Assembly: GCF_004764705.1 (NCBI RefSeq)
Contig: NZ_SHLX01000015.1
Location: forward strand, 62,001 to 126,000
Length of the DNA stretch: 64,000 nucleotides
Direction of reading: 5' to 3'
Source: Paenibacillus cymbidii
GTDB taxonomy: Bacteria > Bacillota > Bacilli > Paenibacillales > NBRC-103111
Below are positions 26,311 to 34,106 of the stretch, piece after piece. The number at the start of each line of letters is the position of its first letter. Position 1 is the stretch's first letter. Under the pieces are notes generated by a model, which was not told where the DNA came from, searched no databases, and was given only the letters and a program-made list of their open reading frames with translations. A program made the translations under genes and the position numbers.

Positions 26311-26455
26311 CGTTCATTCCCCATTCCTGAGTCATTCCCGCCCCGCTTCGCGAGATGCGTCGAATGTGCCGATCATCCGGACGGACTGCCGACTGCGGCA
26401 TATGACATAGTTTTCGCGCCAGGAACAAATTTTGGCAGGGTATGCCCTTATACAT

Positions 26456-26484
26456 ATTGTAAAATGACGAAAAAAACGTCTCAA
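26456..26484 (-). promoter_or_regulatory. SigA promoter of yvyF
   Basis: TTGAGA (26484-26479) and TACAAT (26461-26456), spacing 17; leader of about 140 nt. Confidence 0.55.
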
Positions 26485-26525
26485 GGAACCTTGGCACTAT
26501 TTCCGTAGACCGAAAGTTAGGGAAA

Positions 26526-26534
26526 TGCTATAAT
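26526..26534 (+). promoter_or_regulatory. extended -10 promoter of the MCP gene
   Basis: TGCTATAAT, about 47 bases before the start codon; no good -35. Confidence 0.5.
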
Positions 26535-26580
26535 GGAGCGGTACAATATTTGCCAAATTATTAAAGGAGTGTCGAACCTC

Positions 26581-27831
26581 ATGGGTTGGTTGTCCTCGCT
26601 GTCGTTTAAACGGAAGCTGCTTGTAGGGTGCTACGTCCCGATCGGGCTATTGTCGATTCTGTTTCTTATCGCTTCCAGCCTGAACATTGTCGTAAGCGCT
26701 CTCATAGTTGTCGTCCTGCTGGGCCTCACCTATCCGTTTACGAACTGGATTTCCGGCATGCTGACCGACCCGATCGACAATTTGTCGCGGGTGGCGCTCG
26801 GCATTTCCAGAGGCGATTTTTCGCAAAAGGTGCGCATCACAACCGACGATGCGCTCGGCGAGCTCGGACATTCGTTCAATCGGATGATCGACCGGCTCAA
26901 GGAAATTTTGAACGAAACGTCGAACATTTCCCGCACGGTCGCCGATTCCAGCCGCGACAGCTACCTGCAAAATAAAAACCTGAAAGACGTGCTCAGCCAA
27001 GTGACGACGTCGGCCGGCGAACTGGCCGAAGGCGCCAATCAAATTTCCGAAGAAGTCGCCCATATTTCGGTCGCGATCAAGGACATCGAAACGAAGGTCA
27101 CTTCCTACGCCTACTCCACCAAAGAAATGAACGACCGCTCGCAACAAATGGTCAAACTCGTCGGCAAAGGACGGACCGCGGTCGAAACGCAAAATGAAGG
27201 CATGCAGCGCAACGTTGAAGCGACGCGCATGGTATCGTCGGCGATCGACATGCTGGCCAAGCAGGCGAGCGGCATTTCCCGCATTACGAAGTCGATTTCC
27301 GAAATTGCCGAGCAGACGAACCTGCTGTCGCTGAACGCTTCGATCGAAGCGGCCCGGGCCGGCGAACACGGACGAGGCTTTGCCGTCGTCGCGCAGGAAG
27401 TGCGCAAGCTGGCCGAAGAGTCGACCGCTTCCACGAAGGAAGTATTCGGCCTCGTCCGCACCATCGAACAAGGCATCAAGGAAGCGCTGGTCAACATCGC
27501 CACGAACGAAGAAGTCGTGCGCACGCAAACGACGCTGATTCATGAAACGGCGGCGATTTTCAGCGAAATCGTGCAAAGCATCCAGTTCATCACCGAAAGC
27601 ATCTCAAGCTTCGCCAAGGAAAGCGATCAGATGCTCGGGCACGCGCAAACGATTTCCGCCACGATGGAGAATATTTCGGCCATCACCGAACAGTCGGCTG
27701 CCGGCACCGAAGAAGTATCCGCTTCGATGAACGAGCAGATTGCGTCCGTCGACGCGATGGTGACGCAAGCGGAGCAACTGACGCAAATCGTCGTTCAGCT
27801 GCAGCGCAGCATCCAGGTGTTCAAGCTGTAA
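26581..27831 (+). CDS. methyl-accepting chemotaxis protein without extracellular sensor
   Basis: A 416-residue transducer. Two hydrophobic helices ([20 protein letters not shown] and [15 protein letters not shown]) are separated by only a few residues, so there is no extracellular ligand domain. A HAMP domain follows ([22 protein letters not shown]), then a signalling domain with the conserved hairpin tip ([24 protein letters not shown], given here only in part as the tip motif [19 protein letters not shown]). It probably senses membrane state or a cytoplasmic cue and signals through CheA/CheW. AAAGGAGTG precedes ATG 26581. Confidence 0.88.
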   Translation: MGWLSSLSFKRKLLVGCYVPIGLLSILFLIASSLNIVVSALIVVVLLGLTYPFTNWISGMLTDPIDNLSRVALGISRGDFSQKVRITTDDALGELGHSFNRMIDRLKEILNETSNISRTVADSSRDSYLQNKNLKDVLSQVTTSAGELAEGANQISEEVAHISVAIKDIETKVTSYAYSTKEMNDRSQQMVKLVGKGRTAVETQNEGMQRNVEATRMVSSAIDMLAKQASGISRITKSISEIAEQTNLLSLNASIEAARAGEHGRGFAVVAQEVRKLAEESTASTKEVFGLVRTIEQGIKEALVNIATNEEVVRTQTTLIHETAAIFSEIVQSIQFITESISSFAKESDQMLGHAQTISATMENISAITEQSAAGTEEVSASMNEQIASVDAMVTQAEQLTQIVVQLQRSIQVFKL

Positions 27832-27854
27832 GCATCGCAATACATACGTTCGAA

Positions 27855-27887
27855 AGCCCCTAGGCTTGACGGCCAAGGGGCTTTTTT
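27855..27887 (+). terminator. terminator after the MCP gene
   Basis: AGCCCCT and AGGGGCT arms with internal GGC/GCC pairing, then TTTTTT; it may also serve the convergent pepF. Confidence 0.8.
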
Positions 27888-27921
27888 GGTTGTTGGCGTT
27901 GGCGGGAAGGCAGCGCTGAGC

Positions 27922-29712
27922 TTACTCCGTCATCGCCAGAAACTGCTGCACATCCGCGATCGACAGATCGACCGCGCTTTGCCAGAACGCCGGCTGCGTC
28001 AAATCCGCTCCCAGATGCTTGCGTGCCAGTTCCTCTACAGGCATGCGTCCGGTATCGCGAAGCAGCGCGGCGTACTTGTCCTCGAAGGCGGCGCCGTCCT
28101 GCAGCGCCCGGGCGTAAATGCCCGCACTGAACAGGAAGCCGAACGTATACGGGAAATTGTAGAACGGCACATCGGTAATGTAAAAATGAAGCTTCGCCGC
28201 CCAGAAATGCGGATGGTACTCGCCGAGCGCGCCGAGATAAGCCCTCTGCTGCGCGTCCGTCATGAGCGCGTTCAGCCGCTCGATGCCGACCAGTCCTTGT
28301 TTGCGTTCCTCGTAAAACGCCGTCTCGAACAGGAACCGGGCGTGAATGTTCATGAAGAAGGCAACGGCGCGCTGGATTTTGTCTTCGACGAGCGCGAGCT
28401 TCTCGTCCCGATCTTGCGCCTGCTCCACCGCGGCGCTGCTGACGATCAGTTCCGCCAGCGTGGACGCGGTTTCGGCGACGTTCATCGCGTATTCCTGCGA
28501 CAGCGGCGGCAAATCATTCATTACATGCTGGTGGTAGGCATGGCCCAGTTCGTGCGCCAGCGTCGATACGTTGGATGCCGAACCGGCGTATGTCATGAAG
28601 ATGCGCGTCTGCCCGGCTACCGGGAACGACGTGCAGAACCCGCCGGGCCGTTTGCCGTTGCGATCCTCCGCTTCAATCCATCGGTCCCGGAACGCCATTT
28701 CCGCAAAATCGGCCATCTTCGGGCTGAAGCGGCGGAACTGATCGACGATCAGCTTGGCGCCTTCGTCGTAGCTGTACACTTTGCGGCTTGTGCCGATCGG
28801 TGCGTCAATGTCGTGCCAGGCCGGCTTGCTTACGCCGAGCAGCTTCGCTTTGCGCTCGAGGTATGCGACGAAGTGATGTTTGTTGCGTTCGACCGTTTGC
28901 CACATCACGTCCAGCGTCTCCCGGCTCATCCGGTTGATCGCAAGCGGCTCCTGCAGCGGCGATTGCCAGCCGCGGCGGCGGTACAACGCCAGGCGGAAGC
29001 CGGCCAGATGGTTCAGCGCGTCGGCGCAAAAGTCGGCTTCTTCGCCCCATTTCGCTTCCCACTGCCGGAACAGTTCGCTGCGACGCTCGCGGTCCGGCAT
29101 ATCCAGCTTGTTGAACATTTGCCCCGCGGACAGCATTTTTGTTTCGCCGTTCTCTTCATAAGGGAAACGAATGCGGCTGACTGTCGTGTCGTAAAGTTCG
29201 CTCCAGCCATGGTACCCGTCGACGGCCAAATCGAACACCAGCGCCTCCTGCTCGGGCGGCAGCTTGAGCCGGGCCTGAGTTCGCCGTTCGTCCAGCGAAA
29301 AGCCGACCTCCGTCCAGTCGCCGGCCATCAACTCGCTCCAGACGGCATCCGGGATGAGCGACAGGATGCGGTCAAGCCGCGTCAAGGCCGATTGGTAGGC
29401 GGCGGCCAGCGTTTTGACTTTGGCGCCGAGCATGACGGCGGTTTTGTCGTTCTGGTTCTCGGCGGCCAGGCAGCCGGTAAACGATTCCGCTTCGCGGATG
29501 TTGGCCAGGATGTCCTGCAGCAGCGCGACGAGCGGGGACAGCGTTGCGGCGCCGGCAGCCGCCGATTGCGGCGGTTCGGCTTGTTCCAGCGCGAAGGACA
29601 ACTTCTCCGTATCGGACTCGATGCGGGCGAGGAATGCGGCGAATGCAGGCGAACTGCTGCCGCCCGGAAAAATCGCGTCCAAGTCCCAAGTTTGATTGAG
29701 CGTTTCGACCAT
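27922..29712 (-). CDS. pepF: oligoendopeptidase F, M3 family
   Basis: A 596-residue zinc endopeptidase. The catalytic motif is H387-E388-L-G-H391 in STLAHELGHAYH, with the downstream glutamate region NVAETASTLAELIV. Length is typical of PepF/M3B enzymes, which cut 5-20-residue peptides in the cytoplasm. Start at 29712 follows AAGGAAGGG; an in-frame extension upstream is AT-rich promoter DNA. Divergent from yycC. Confidence 0.92.
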   Translation of the reverse strand: MVETLNQTWDLDAIFPGGSSSPAFAAFLARIESDTEKLSFALEQAEPPQSAAAGAATLSPLVALLQDILANIREAESFTGCLAAENQNDKTAVMLGAKVKTLAAAYQSALTRLDRILSLIPDAVWSELMAGDWTEVGFSLDERRTQARLKLPPEQEALVFDLAVDGYHGWSELYDTTVSRIRFPYEENGETKMLSAGQMFNKLDMPDRERRSELFRQWEAKWGEEADFCADALNHLAGFRLALYRRRGWQSPLQEPLAINRMSRETLDVMWQTVERNKHHFVAYLERKAKLLGVSKPAWHDIDAPIGTSRKVYSYDEGAKLIVDQFRRFSPKMADFAEMAFRDRWIEAEDRNGKRPGGFCTSFPVAGQTRIFMTYAGSASNVSTLAHELGHAYHQHVMNDLPPLSQEYAMNVAETASTLAELIVSSAAVEQAQDRDEKLALVEDKIQRAVAFFMNIHARFLFETAFYEERKQGLVGIERLNALMTDAQQRAYLGALGEYHPHFWAAKLHFYITDVPFYNFPYTFGFLFSAGIYARALQDGAAFEDKYAALLRDTGRMPVEELARKHLGADLTQPAFWQSAVDLSIADVQQFLAMTE

Positions 29713-29752
29713 TGACAATCCCTTCCTTTGCACATGCGGATGGTTTGCGTAC

Positions 29753-29761
29753 ATTGTAACA
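29753..29761 (-). promoter_or_regulatory. extended -10 of pepF
   Basis: TGTTACAAT on the minus strand, about 40 bases before the start codon; -35 poor. Confidence 0.4.
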
Positions 29762-29771
29762 CAATGGACGC

Positions 29772-29801
29772 TTGATACCGAATTCCGTTCGCGCGTATAA
29801 T
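29772..29801 (+). promoter_or_regulatory. SigA promoter of yycC-like gene
   Basis: TTGATA (29772-29777) and TATAAT (29796-29801), spacing 18. Confidence 0.65.
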
Positions 29802-29852
29802 GAAGGCACGAAGAAGCCGCTTTTTTCAGCGGACGGGAAAGGATGAATCGCC

Positions 29853-30215
29853 ATGAGACCTTTGCAAATATCGCCGGAAACGGCCATCAAGCTTGCCGAA
29901 TCGCTGCGTGTGCCGATTGAGCAGTTGATGCACATGCCGCAGCATATTTTGCTGCAGAAGCTGGGCGAGCTGGCGAAGAGCCAGGCGGCGAGCGGCGCTA
30001 CGACATCGGCGAAGGGCCAGGCGGAGACGGTAGGGAGCGATGCGGCGGAAGAACGGGCCGAGGCCTCATCTGCGAAGGGCCAGACGGAGAAAGGGACGGA
30101 TTCGGCGAACGGCAAGGTGGCGGAAACGTCATCTGCGAAGAGCCAGGCGGAGGCTTCATCTGCGAAGAGCCAGGCGGAGACACTGGGAACGGCCGGTTTC
30201 GACAACGAGTCATGA
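29853..30215 (+). CDS. yycC: YycC-like protein with repetitive polar tail
   Basis: A 120-residue protein. Residues 1-43 (MRPLQISPETAIKLAESLRV, then PIEQLMHMPQHILLQKLGEL) match the small YycC family, normally about 50 residues. The remaining 75 residues are a low-complexity tail built from variants of SSAKSQAEA, coded by an obvious short tandem DNA repeat. The tail is probably disordered and may vary in length between strains. Its stop overlaps the next gene's start by 4 bp (ATGA). Confidence 0.7.
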   Translation: MRPLQISPETAIKLAESLRVPIEQLMHMPQHILLQKLGELAKSQAASGATTSAKGQAETVGSDAAEERAEASSAKGQTEKGTDSANGKVAETSSAKSQAEASSAKSQAETLGTAGFDNES

Positions 30216-30445
30216 TTCCATTCGCGCACACATGTCCGTACGAGATCGTCGCAGGCGATCTGTACGTGCTGGAATGCCCATTCTGTCGCGCCGAACGAGT
30301 GCTGCTCCCGCTCAGGCGCCACGAATTGCCACTGATTCGGGACGGACGGAAAAAGCTGCTCGTGTTCCCCTGCTGCCACGCAAGCATCACGCTGGTCGAC
30401 TGCGACGCCGATTATTTGTTGGCCGATCGACCGGTGAGGCGTTAA
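30212..30445 (+). CDS. small cysteine-rich protein coupled to yycC
   Basis: A 77-residue protein with ECPFCRAERV and FPCCHASITLVDCDADYL, so two cysteine pairs that could bind zinc. The middle is basic (LLPLRRHELPLIRDGRKKLL). Translation is coupled to yycC through ATGA. Family not recognised; a nucleic-acid or metal-binding role is possible. Confidence 0.6.
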   Translation: MIPFAHTCPYEIVAGDLYVLECPFCRAERVLLPLRRHELPLIRDGRKKLLVFPCCHASITLVDCDADYLLADRPVRR

Positions 30446-30500
30446 TCCGAAGCGTTCGTGCGCGGCGTAGGGACGAGATTTGCGAGGCGCTATTGCCGCT

Positions 30501-30622
30501 GAGTGAAGGGTTGGTCCTCCGATCGCTCATTGTTGCCGGATTTTTCTGAACTCACCGCGCTGCGGTGAAAATCCGTCAACAAATAGCGAACGCTGGCGCT
30601 TCTACGAACCAACCCTCCACTC
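30501..30622. repeat. fold-back element 1
   Basis: A long imperfect inverted repeat. Outer arms are GAGTGAAGGGTTGGT and its near-complement ACCAACCCTCCACTC. Middle arms are CGGATTTT/AAAATCCG and the tip is TCACCGC/GCGGTGA. The 30446-30730 interval has no credible gene. Arm sequences resemble those of fold-back element 2. Confidence 0.75.
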
Positions 30623-30730
30623 CGCTCCCCCGTGCCTCACATTTTTATAAAAACATGTAACCATTTGTCCTCATTCCTTCGGACCACACCACAAGTCATG
30701 AAACAGCCCCCAAACGGTGATTTCCTACCG

Positions 30731-30808
30731 AATAGCCAGTGATTTCACTGGCTATTTACTTTTCGCCGGCCATTTTCGGTGAAATAGGCAATAAAACATG
30801 GCCTATTT
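30731..30808. repeat. half copy of the palindrome element (two units)
   Basis: A CAGTG-core palindrome at 30731-30756 and an AT-core palindrome at 30782-30808, 52 bp apart, with a spacer resembling the last spacer of the reverse-oriented four-unit elements. Confidence 0.75.
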
Positions 30809-30840
30809 CGATATCGAATCTCCGCCTATCCTCTGGCGGA

Positions 30841-31013
30841 CTCTGGTGAAGCGCGCGATCTGGCGCGCGCTGGGTGGTCTCTGCGCGCGGCGCGAAGTCG
30901 CGGCAAGGGGAGTTGCCGGCGGCGCGGAACGGAGCCGCTGGCGGGCTCTGGCGAAGCGCGCGATCTGGTGCGCACCGGGTGGCCTCTGCGCGCGGCGCGA
31001 AGTCGCGACAGCG
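30841..31013. repeat. GC-rich tandem duplication, 105-bp period
   Basis: About 68 bp starting CTCTGGTGAAGCGCGCGATC at 30841 recurs with a few changes at 30946. Both copies share CTGCGCGCGGCGCGAAGTCG. No ribosome sites or protein-like composition; I see no gene from 30809 to 31300. Confidence 0.7.
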
Positions 31014-31040
31014 GAAAAGTGCTGCGGTGGGAAGCGGAGT

Positions 31041-31153
31041 GGCGGGGGTGCTCTAGAGAAGCGTAGCGTTCGCATTTGGCTTTCGGATGGCAACCGCAGA
31101 CGATGATTCACAGCCATCCGAAAACAAGTAGCGATCGGAAGAGCACCCCCGCC
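31041..31153. repeat. fold-back element 2
   Basis: Perfect outer arms GGCGGGGGTGCTCT (31041-31054) and AGAGCACCCCCGCC (31140-31153). Perfect inner arms TTTCGGATGGC (31081-31091) and GCCATCCGAAA (31113-31123). The flanks AGCGTTCGCATTTG and AGTAGCGATCGGAA match parts of fold-back element 1. Confidence 0.8.
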
Positions 31154-31245
31154 GCGCAGCGGCAATACCGAAGGGCAAGCTCTCGGGCAGCAGGCAACCG
31201 GCCTTGCCGCAAGCTCCAGCCACACCGCGCGCAAGCAAATAAAAG

Positions 31246-31280
31246 ACGTCCGACCGCAATCGGTCGGACGTTTTCTTTTT
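31246..31280 (-). terminator. bidirectional terminator after the DUF2225 gene
   Basis: Eleven-bp stem ACGTCCGACCG / CGGTCGGACGT with loop CAAT. It is flanked by AAAA on one side and TTTTCTTTTT on the other. Confidence 0.8.
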
Positions 31281-31300
31281 CCACTGTGCTATGTATGCCG

Positions 31301-32005
31301 CTAAATCTTTCCCGACTTCATCTCATCCGGCAGGTCCATCTGTGCGGCGAGCATGTCTTCGCGCGTCTGCGTCCACATCTCGCGGCTGGCGCGGATCATG
31401 CCGGAGTCCATGATCTTCTTGTCGTTGATGACGCGCGCGAACCATTTCACCGCTTCGTTATAATAGCCCAGCCGGCGATTGAGCTCGCCAAGCAAATACA
31501 TCAGCCGGGCATTGTTCACATCGATGCCTTCCACTTCATACACCTTCGTGTACGCCTGAAGCGAATATTGCAGGAACCGCCGCTCCTGCTCCGCATCCTG
31601 CTTCTCGCGATACAGCCACGCGATATGATGCAAAATGCCGGCGATGACCCGGTCCTTCTCCTGCTTCAGCTGCGCGCATACCAGCGCCAGCTTGTACGTC
31701 TGCATCGCCTCGTCCCAGCCGCGCGCCCCGCTGTAGTCGCGCATGTTCCAATTGCTTTTGACCCGTTCCTCGAATGCCAGGCGCTGCGACTTCGTGAAGC
31801 TTTCGGAAAAATTCTCCGTGCTGGAGAACCCGCAGAACGGGCATACCCGCACGACATAATAATCCGGATTCACTTCCCGGTACTGCAAATAAAAATCGGT
31901 ATCGGAGCCGATCGACTTCTTGAAGCTCGGCCGGACACGCGATGTCTGAAACTCGATTTCGCAATACGTGCATTTCACTTTGATCTTGTACAACGGATCC
32001 AACAT
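31301..32005 (-). CDS. DUF2225 family protein with zinc knuckles
   Basis: A 234-residue cytoplasmic protein. Two CxxC pairs (VKCTYCEIEF and VCPFCGFSS) enclose an N-terminal domain typical of DUF2225. The C-terminal two thirds are helical and TPR-like (YKLALVCAQLKQEKDRVIAG, YLLGELNRRLGYYNEAVKWF). The biochemical role is unknown. GAGGTGATG precedes the start. Third gene of the operon with the microprotein and yjbI; terminated by the strong stem-loop downstream. Confidence 0.8.
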   Translation of the reverse strand: MLDPLYKIKVKCTYCEIEFQTSRVRPSFKKSIGSDTDFYLQYREVNPDYYVVRVCPFCGFSSTENFSESFTKSQRLAFEERVKSNWNMRDYSGARGWDEAMQTYKLALVCAQLKQEKDRVIAGILHHIAWLYREKQDAEQERRFLQYSLQAYTKVYEVEGIDVNNARLMYLLGELNRRLGYYNEAVKWFARVINDKKIMDSGMIRASREMWTQTREDMLAAQMDLPDEMKSGKI

Positions 32006-32059
32006 CGAAGCATCACCTCATTTTGGACAGGGATAGGCTAGCGGGCAATGGGCAAACGC

Positions 32060-32449
32060 TTATTCGTCCGGCGTATTCACGAAGTGGTGGGCAGGTCCGG
32101 ACAGCCGCTCCAGCATGACCTCGCGCAGCGGTTCGTCCAGGCCGATCTCGCGCAGCGCCTCGGCCATGCAGCCAAGCCACGCTTCCGCACGCTTAGGCGT
32201 TACCGGAAAAGGCAGATGGCGGGCCCGCATCATCGGATGGCCGTATTGGTCGGAATACAAGGGCGGTCCGCCGAAAAATTGCGACAGAAACAGAAACTGC
32301 TTCTCCATCACAGGGCGGATATCGGCAGGAAAAATCGGTCCAAGCAGCGGATGCGCCTGCACCTTCGGATAAAAGGCTTCCACCAGCCGGCGCAGCGCCG
32401 TTTCGCCGCCGATCGCTTCATATATGGTGTTCGCTTGTCGGTCTGACAT
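32060..32449 (-). CDS. yjbI: group II truncated hemoglobin, YjbI-like
   Basis: A 129-residue heme protein. Diagnostic segments: IGGETALRRLVEAFYPKV (B helix with Phe/Tyr), FPADIRPVMEKQFLFLSQF, HPMMRARHLPF (proximal histidine probably His78) and EAWLGCM (Trp of the group II distal pocket). It binds O2 or NO and in Bacillus is linked to YjbH and the oxidative stress response. GAAGGAGATC lies upstream. 54 bases from DUF2225. Confidence 0.92.
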   Translation of the reverse strand: MSDRQANTIYEAIGGETALRRLVEAFYPKVQAHPLLGPIFPADIRPVMEKQFLFLSQFFGGPPLYSDQYGHPMMRARHLPFPVTPKRAEAWLGCMAEALREIGLDEPLREVMLERLSGPAHHFVNTPDE

Positions 32450-32490
32450 CGTTGATCTCCTTCTGAACCTTCATCATGAAAACGGCAGCG

Positions 32491-32583
32491 TCAATAATCG
32501 AACTCGTCTTCCGTATCGCTCATCAAGTGCTCCTTGATGACATAGACGTACGCACATACAAAGAGGGCGAACAAGACGATCAT
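32491..32583 (-). CDS. 30-residue membrane microprotein upstream of yjbI
   Basis: ATG at 32583 opens a 30-codon frame: a hydrophobic helix MIVLFALFVCAYVYVIK followed by the polar acidic tail EHLMSDTEDEFDY. GGGAG lies about 10 bases upstream, a good promoter lies 34 bases further, and yjbI follows on the same strand after 41 bases. A single-pass membrane peptide with a cytosolic acidic tail is likely. Size precludes family assignment; support is context plus ribosome site. Confidence 0.55.
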   Translation of the reverse strand: MIVLFALFVCAYVYVIKEHLMSDTEDEFDY

Positions 32584-32616
32584 CCCATCATCACGCTCCC
32601 GGATGCATATGTGACC

Positions 32617-32644
32617 ATTGTATCATACGTGCGGCGAATGTCGA
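32617..32644 (-). promoter_or_regulatory. promoter of microprotein-yjbI-DUF2225 operon
   Basis: TCGACA (32644-32639) and TACAAT (32622-32617), spacing 16, with TGA giving an extended -10. Confidence 0.6.
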
Positions 32645-32751
32645 TACAGGACGAACCGGAATGTATACCCGATGGCATACATATATTTAGGGAACAACCA
32701 GGGCCAAGCCTCAAAAAGTTGCCAACCTGACGACAAGCGGGAGGAACAACG

Positions 32752-34005
32752 ATGGCTACCGTTCGTTTGCGCTTGCCTCTGATCGCCGCTCCGATCGTTG
32801 CGGTCATCCTGTACATGCTGCTGCTGCACCCGGCGGAAACCGTTCCGGCAGCGGTCAAAGGCGTCGCCATTTGGTGGGACGTGCTGTTCCCGGCACTGTT
32901 TCCGTTTTTCGTCATCTCCGAGCTGCTGCTCGGCTTCGGCATTGTGCACCTGTTCGGCACGCTGCTCGATCCGCTGATGCGTCCCTTGTTTCGCATTCCC
33001 GGCATCGGCGGGTTCGTCATGACGATGGGCTTCGCCTCGGGCTATCCGGTAGCGGCCAAGTTAACGGCGCAGCTATGGGACCAAAGCCTTATCAAACGCG
33101 AAGAAGGCGAACGCCTCGTGGCATTCGTCACCACATCCGACCCGATCTTCCTGATCGGAGCGGTATCGGTCGGCTTTTTCCACGATGCGCGCATCGCCGT
33201 TGTATTGGCCATTGCCCATTTCGGCGCCGCGGCGGCGGTCGGCTTGCTCATGCGGTTTCACGGCCGCAAGGCGCCGATGACGCCCGTTACGCATGCGGCG
33301 GAAGGGGCCGGCATCGTGAAACGGGCGCTGCGCGCCATGCACCGGGCGAGACTCGCGGACGGAAGGCCGATCGGCACGCTGCTGCGCCAATCGATCGAAA
33401 GCGCGATCCCGCTCGTATTCGTCATCGGCGGGTTGGTCGTTTTTTTCGCCGTCGTGCTGGAAGCGCTCCGCATCAGCCATATGCTCGGCCTGCTGCAAAC
33501 GGCGACCCATACGCTGCTGCAACTGGCCGGATTGCCCCAGGCGTTGTCGGACGCCGTGGTGAACGGTTTCTTCGAAGTGACGCTCGGCGCCCAAGCCGCC
33601 GGCGGCGCGGGAAGCGCGGCATCGCTCGCGGACAAGGCGGCCGTCGCCTCCTTTGTGCTCGCCTGGGCCGGCCTGTCCGTACACGCGCAAATCGCCAGCC
33701 TGCTGCACCGCACCAACTTGCGCTACTGGCCGTTCGCGCTGGCGCGCCTTGCGCATGGCGTGCTGGCGGCCGTACTCGTCAAGCTGCTCTGGGGACCGCT
33801 CGAGCCGTTGCTGCATGCTCCAGCCGCATTTGCCGGCATCGGGTTCGACAACGTCGCCTCCTCCTCCGTCCTAACGCGTTATGCGGCGCTGCCCCCGGCC
33901 CTTGCAGCCGGTATCGCCCTGCTGGCGGCGCTGCTGCTGTTATCCGCGCTGGCGATGGGGCTGGCCAGGCTATGGCGGCGACCTCCGTTCCCGCGGGCAA
34001 AATAA
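32752..34005 (+). CDS. ylbJ: sporulation integral membrane protein YlbJ (SpoVV-like)
   Basis: A 417-residue polytopic protein with about eight TM helices and two nucleoside-recognition (Gate) repeats, seen as FASGYPVAAKLTAQLW and VNGFFEVTLGAQAA. Bacillus YlbJ/SpoVV is required for dipicolinic acid uptake across the outer forespore membrane. Length and motifs agree. GGGAGGAAC precedes the ATG. Followed by nadK on its own promoter. Confidence 0.88.
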   Translation: MATVRLRLPLIAAPIVAVILYMLLLHPAETVPAAVKGVAIWWDVLFPALFPFFVISELLLGFGIVHLFGTLLDPLMRPLFRIPGIGGFVMTMGFASGYPVAAKLTAQLWDQSLIKREEGERLVAFVTTSDPIFLIGAVSVGFFHDARIAVVLAIAHFGAAAAVGLLMRFHGRKAPMTPVTHAAEGAGIVKRALRAMHRARLADGRPIGTLLRQSIESAIPLVFVIGGLVVFFAVVLEALRISHMLGLLQTATHTLLQLAGLPQALSDAVVNGFFEVTLGAQAAGGAGSAASLADKAAVASFVLAWAGLSVHAQIASLLHRTNLRYWPFALARLAHGVLAAVLVKLLWGPLEPLLHAPAAFAGIGFDNVASSSVLTRYAALPPALAAGIALLAALLLLSALAMGLARLWRRPPFPRAK

Positions 34006-34041
34006 CCCAAGGCAGCACTTTGATCTCCGCCGCCGAGGCGA

Positions 34042-34070
34042 TTGTTTGGCGGTAGGCGATGTTGTATGAT
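34042..34070 (+). promoter_or_regulatory. SigA promoter of nadK
   Basis: TTGTTT (34042-34047) and TATGAT (34065-34070), spacing 17. Confidence 0.6.
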
Positions 34071-34106
34071 GGGAGCATACGGCATTTGGCCAGGGAGGGT
34101 TACGGT

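Noticed and set aside
30798-31234. coding regions in the GC-rich repeat interval
   Set aside because: Open frames on both strands are Arg/Ala/Gly-rich by-products of tandem and inverted repeats and lack ribosome sites.
32476-32730. plus-strand 84-codon ORF
   Set aside because: It runs through the promoter of the opposite operon and the microprotein gene, has no ribosome site and no protein-like pattern.
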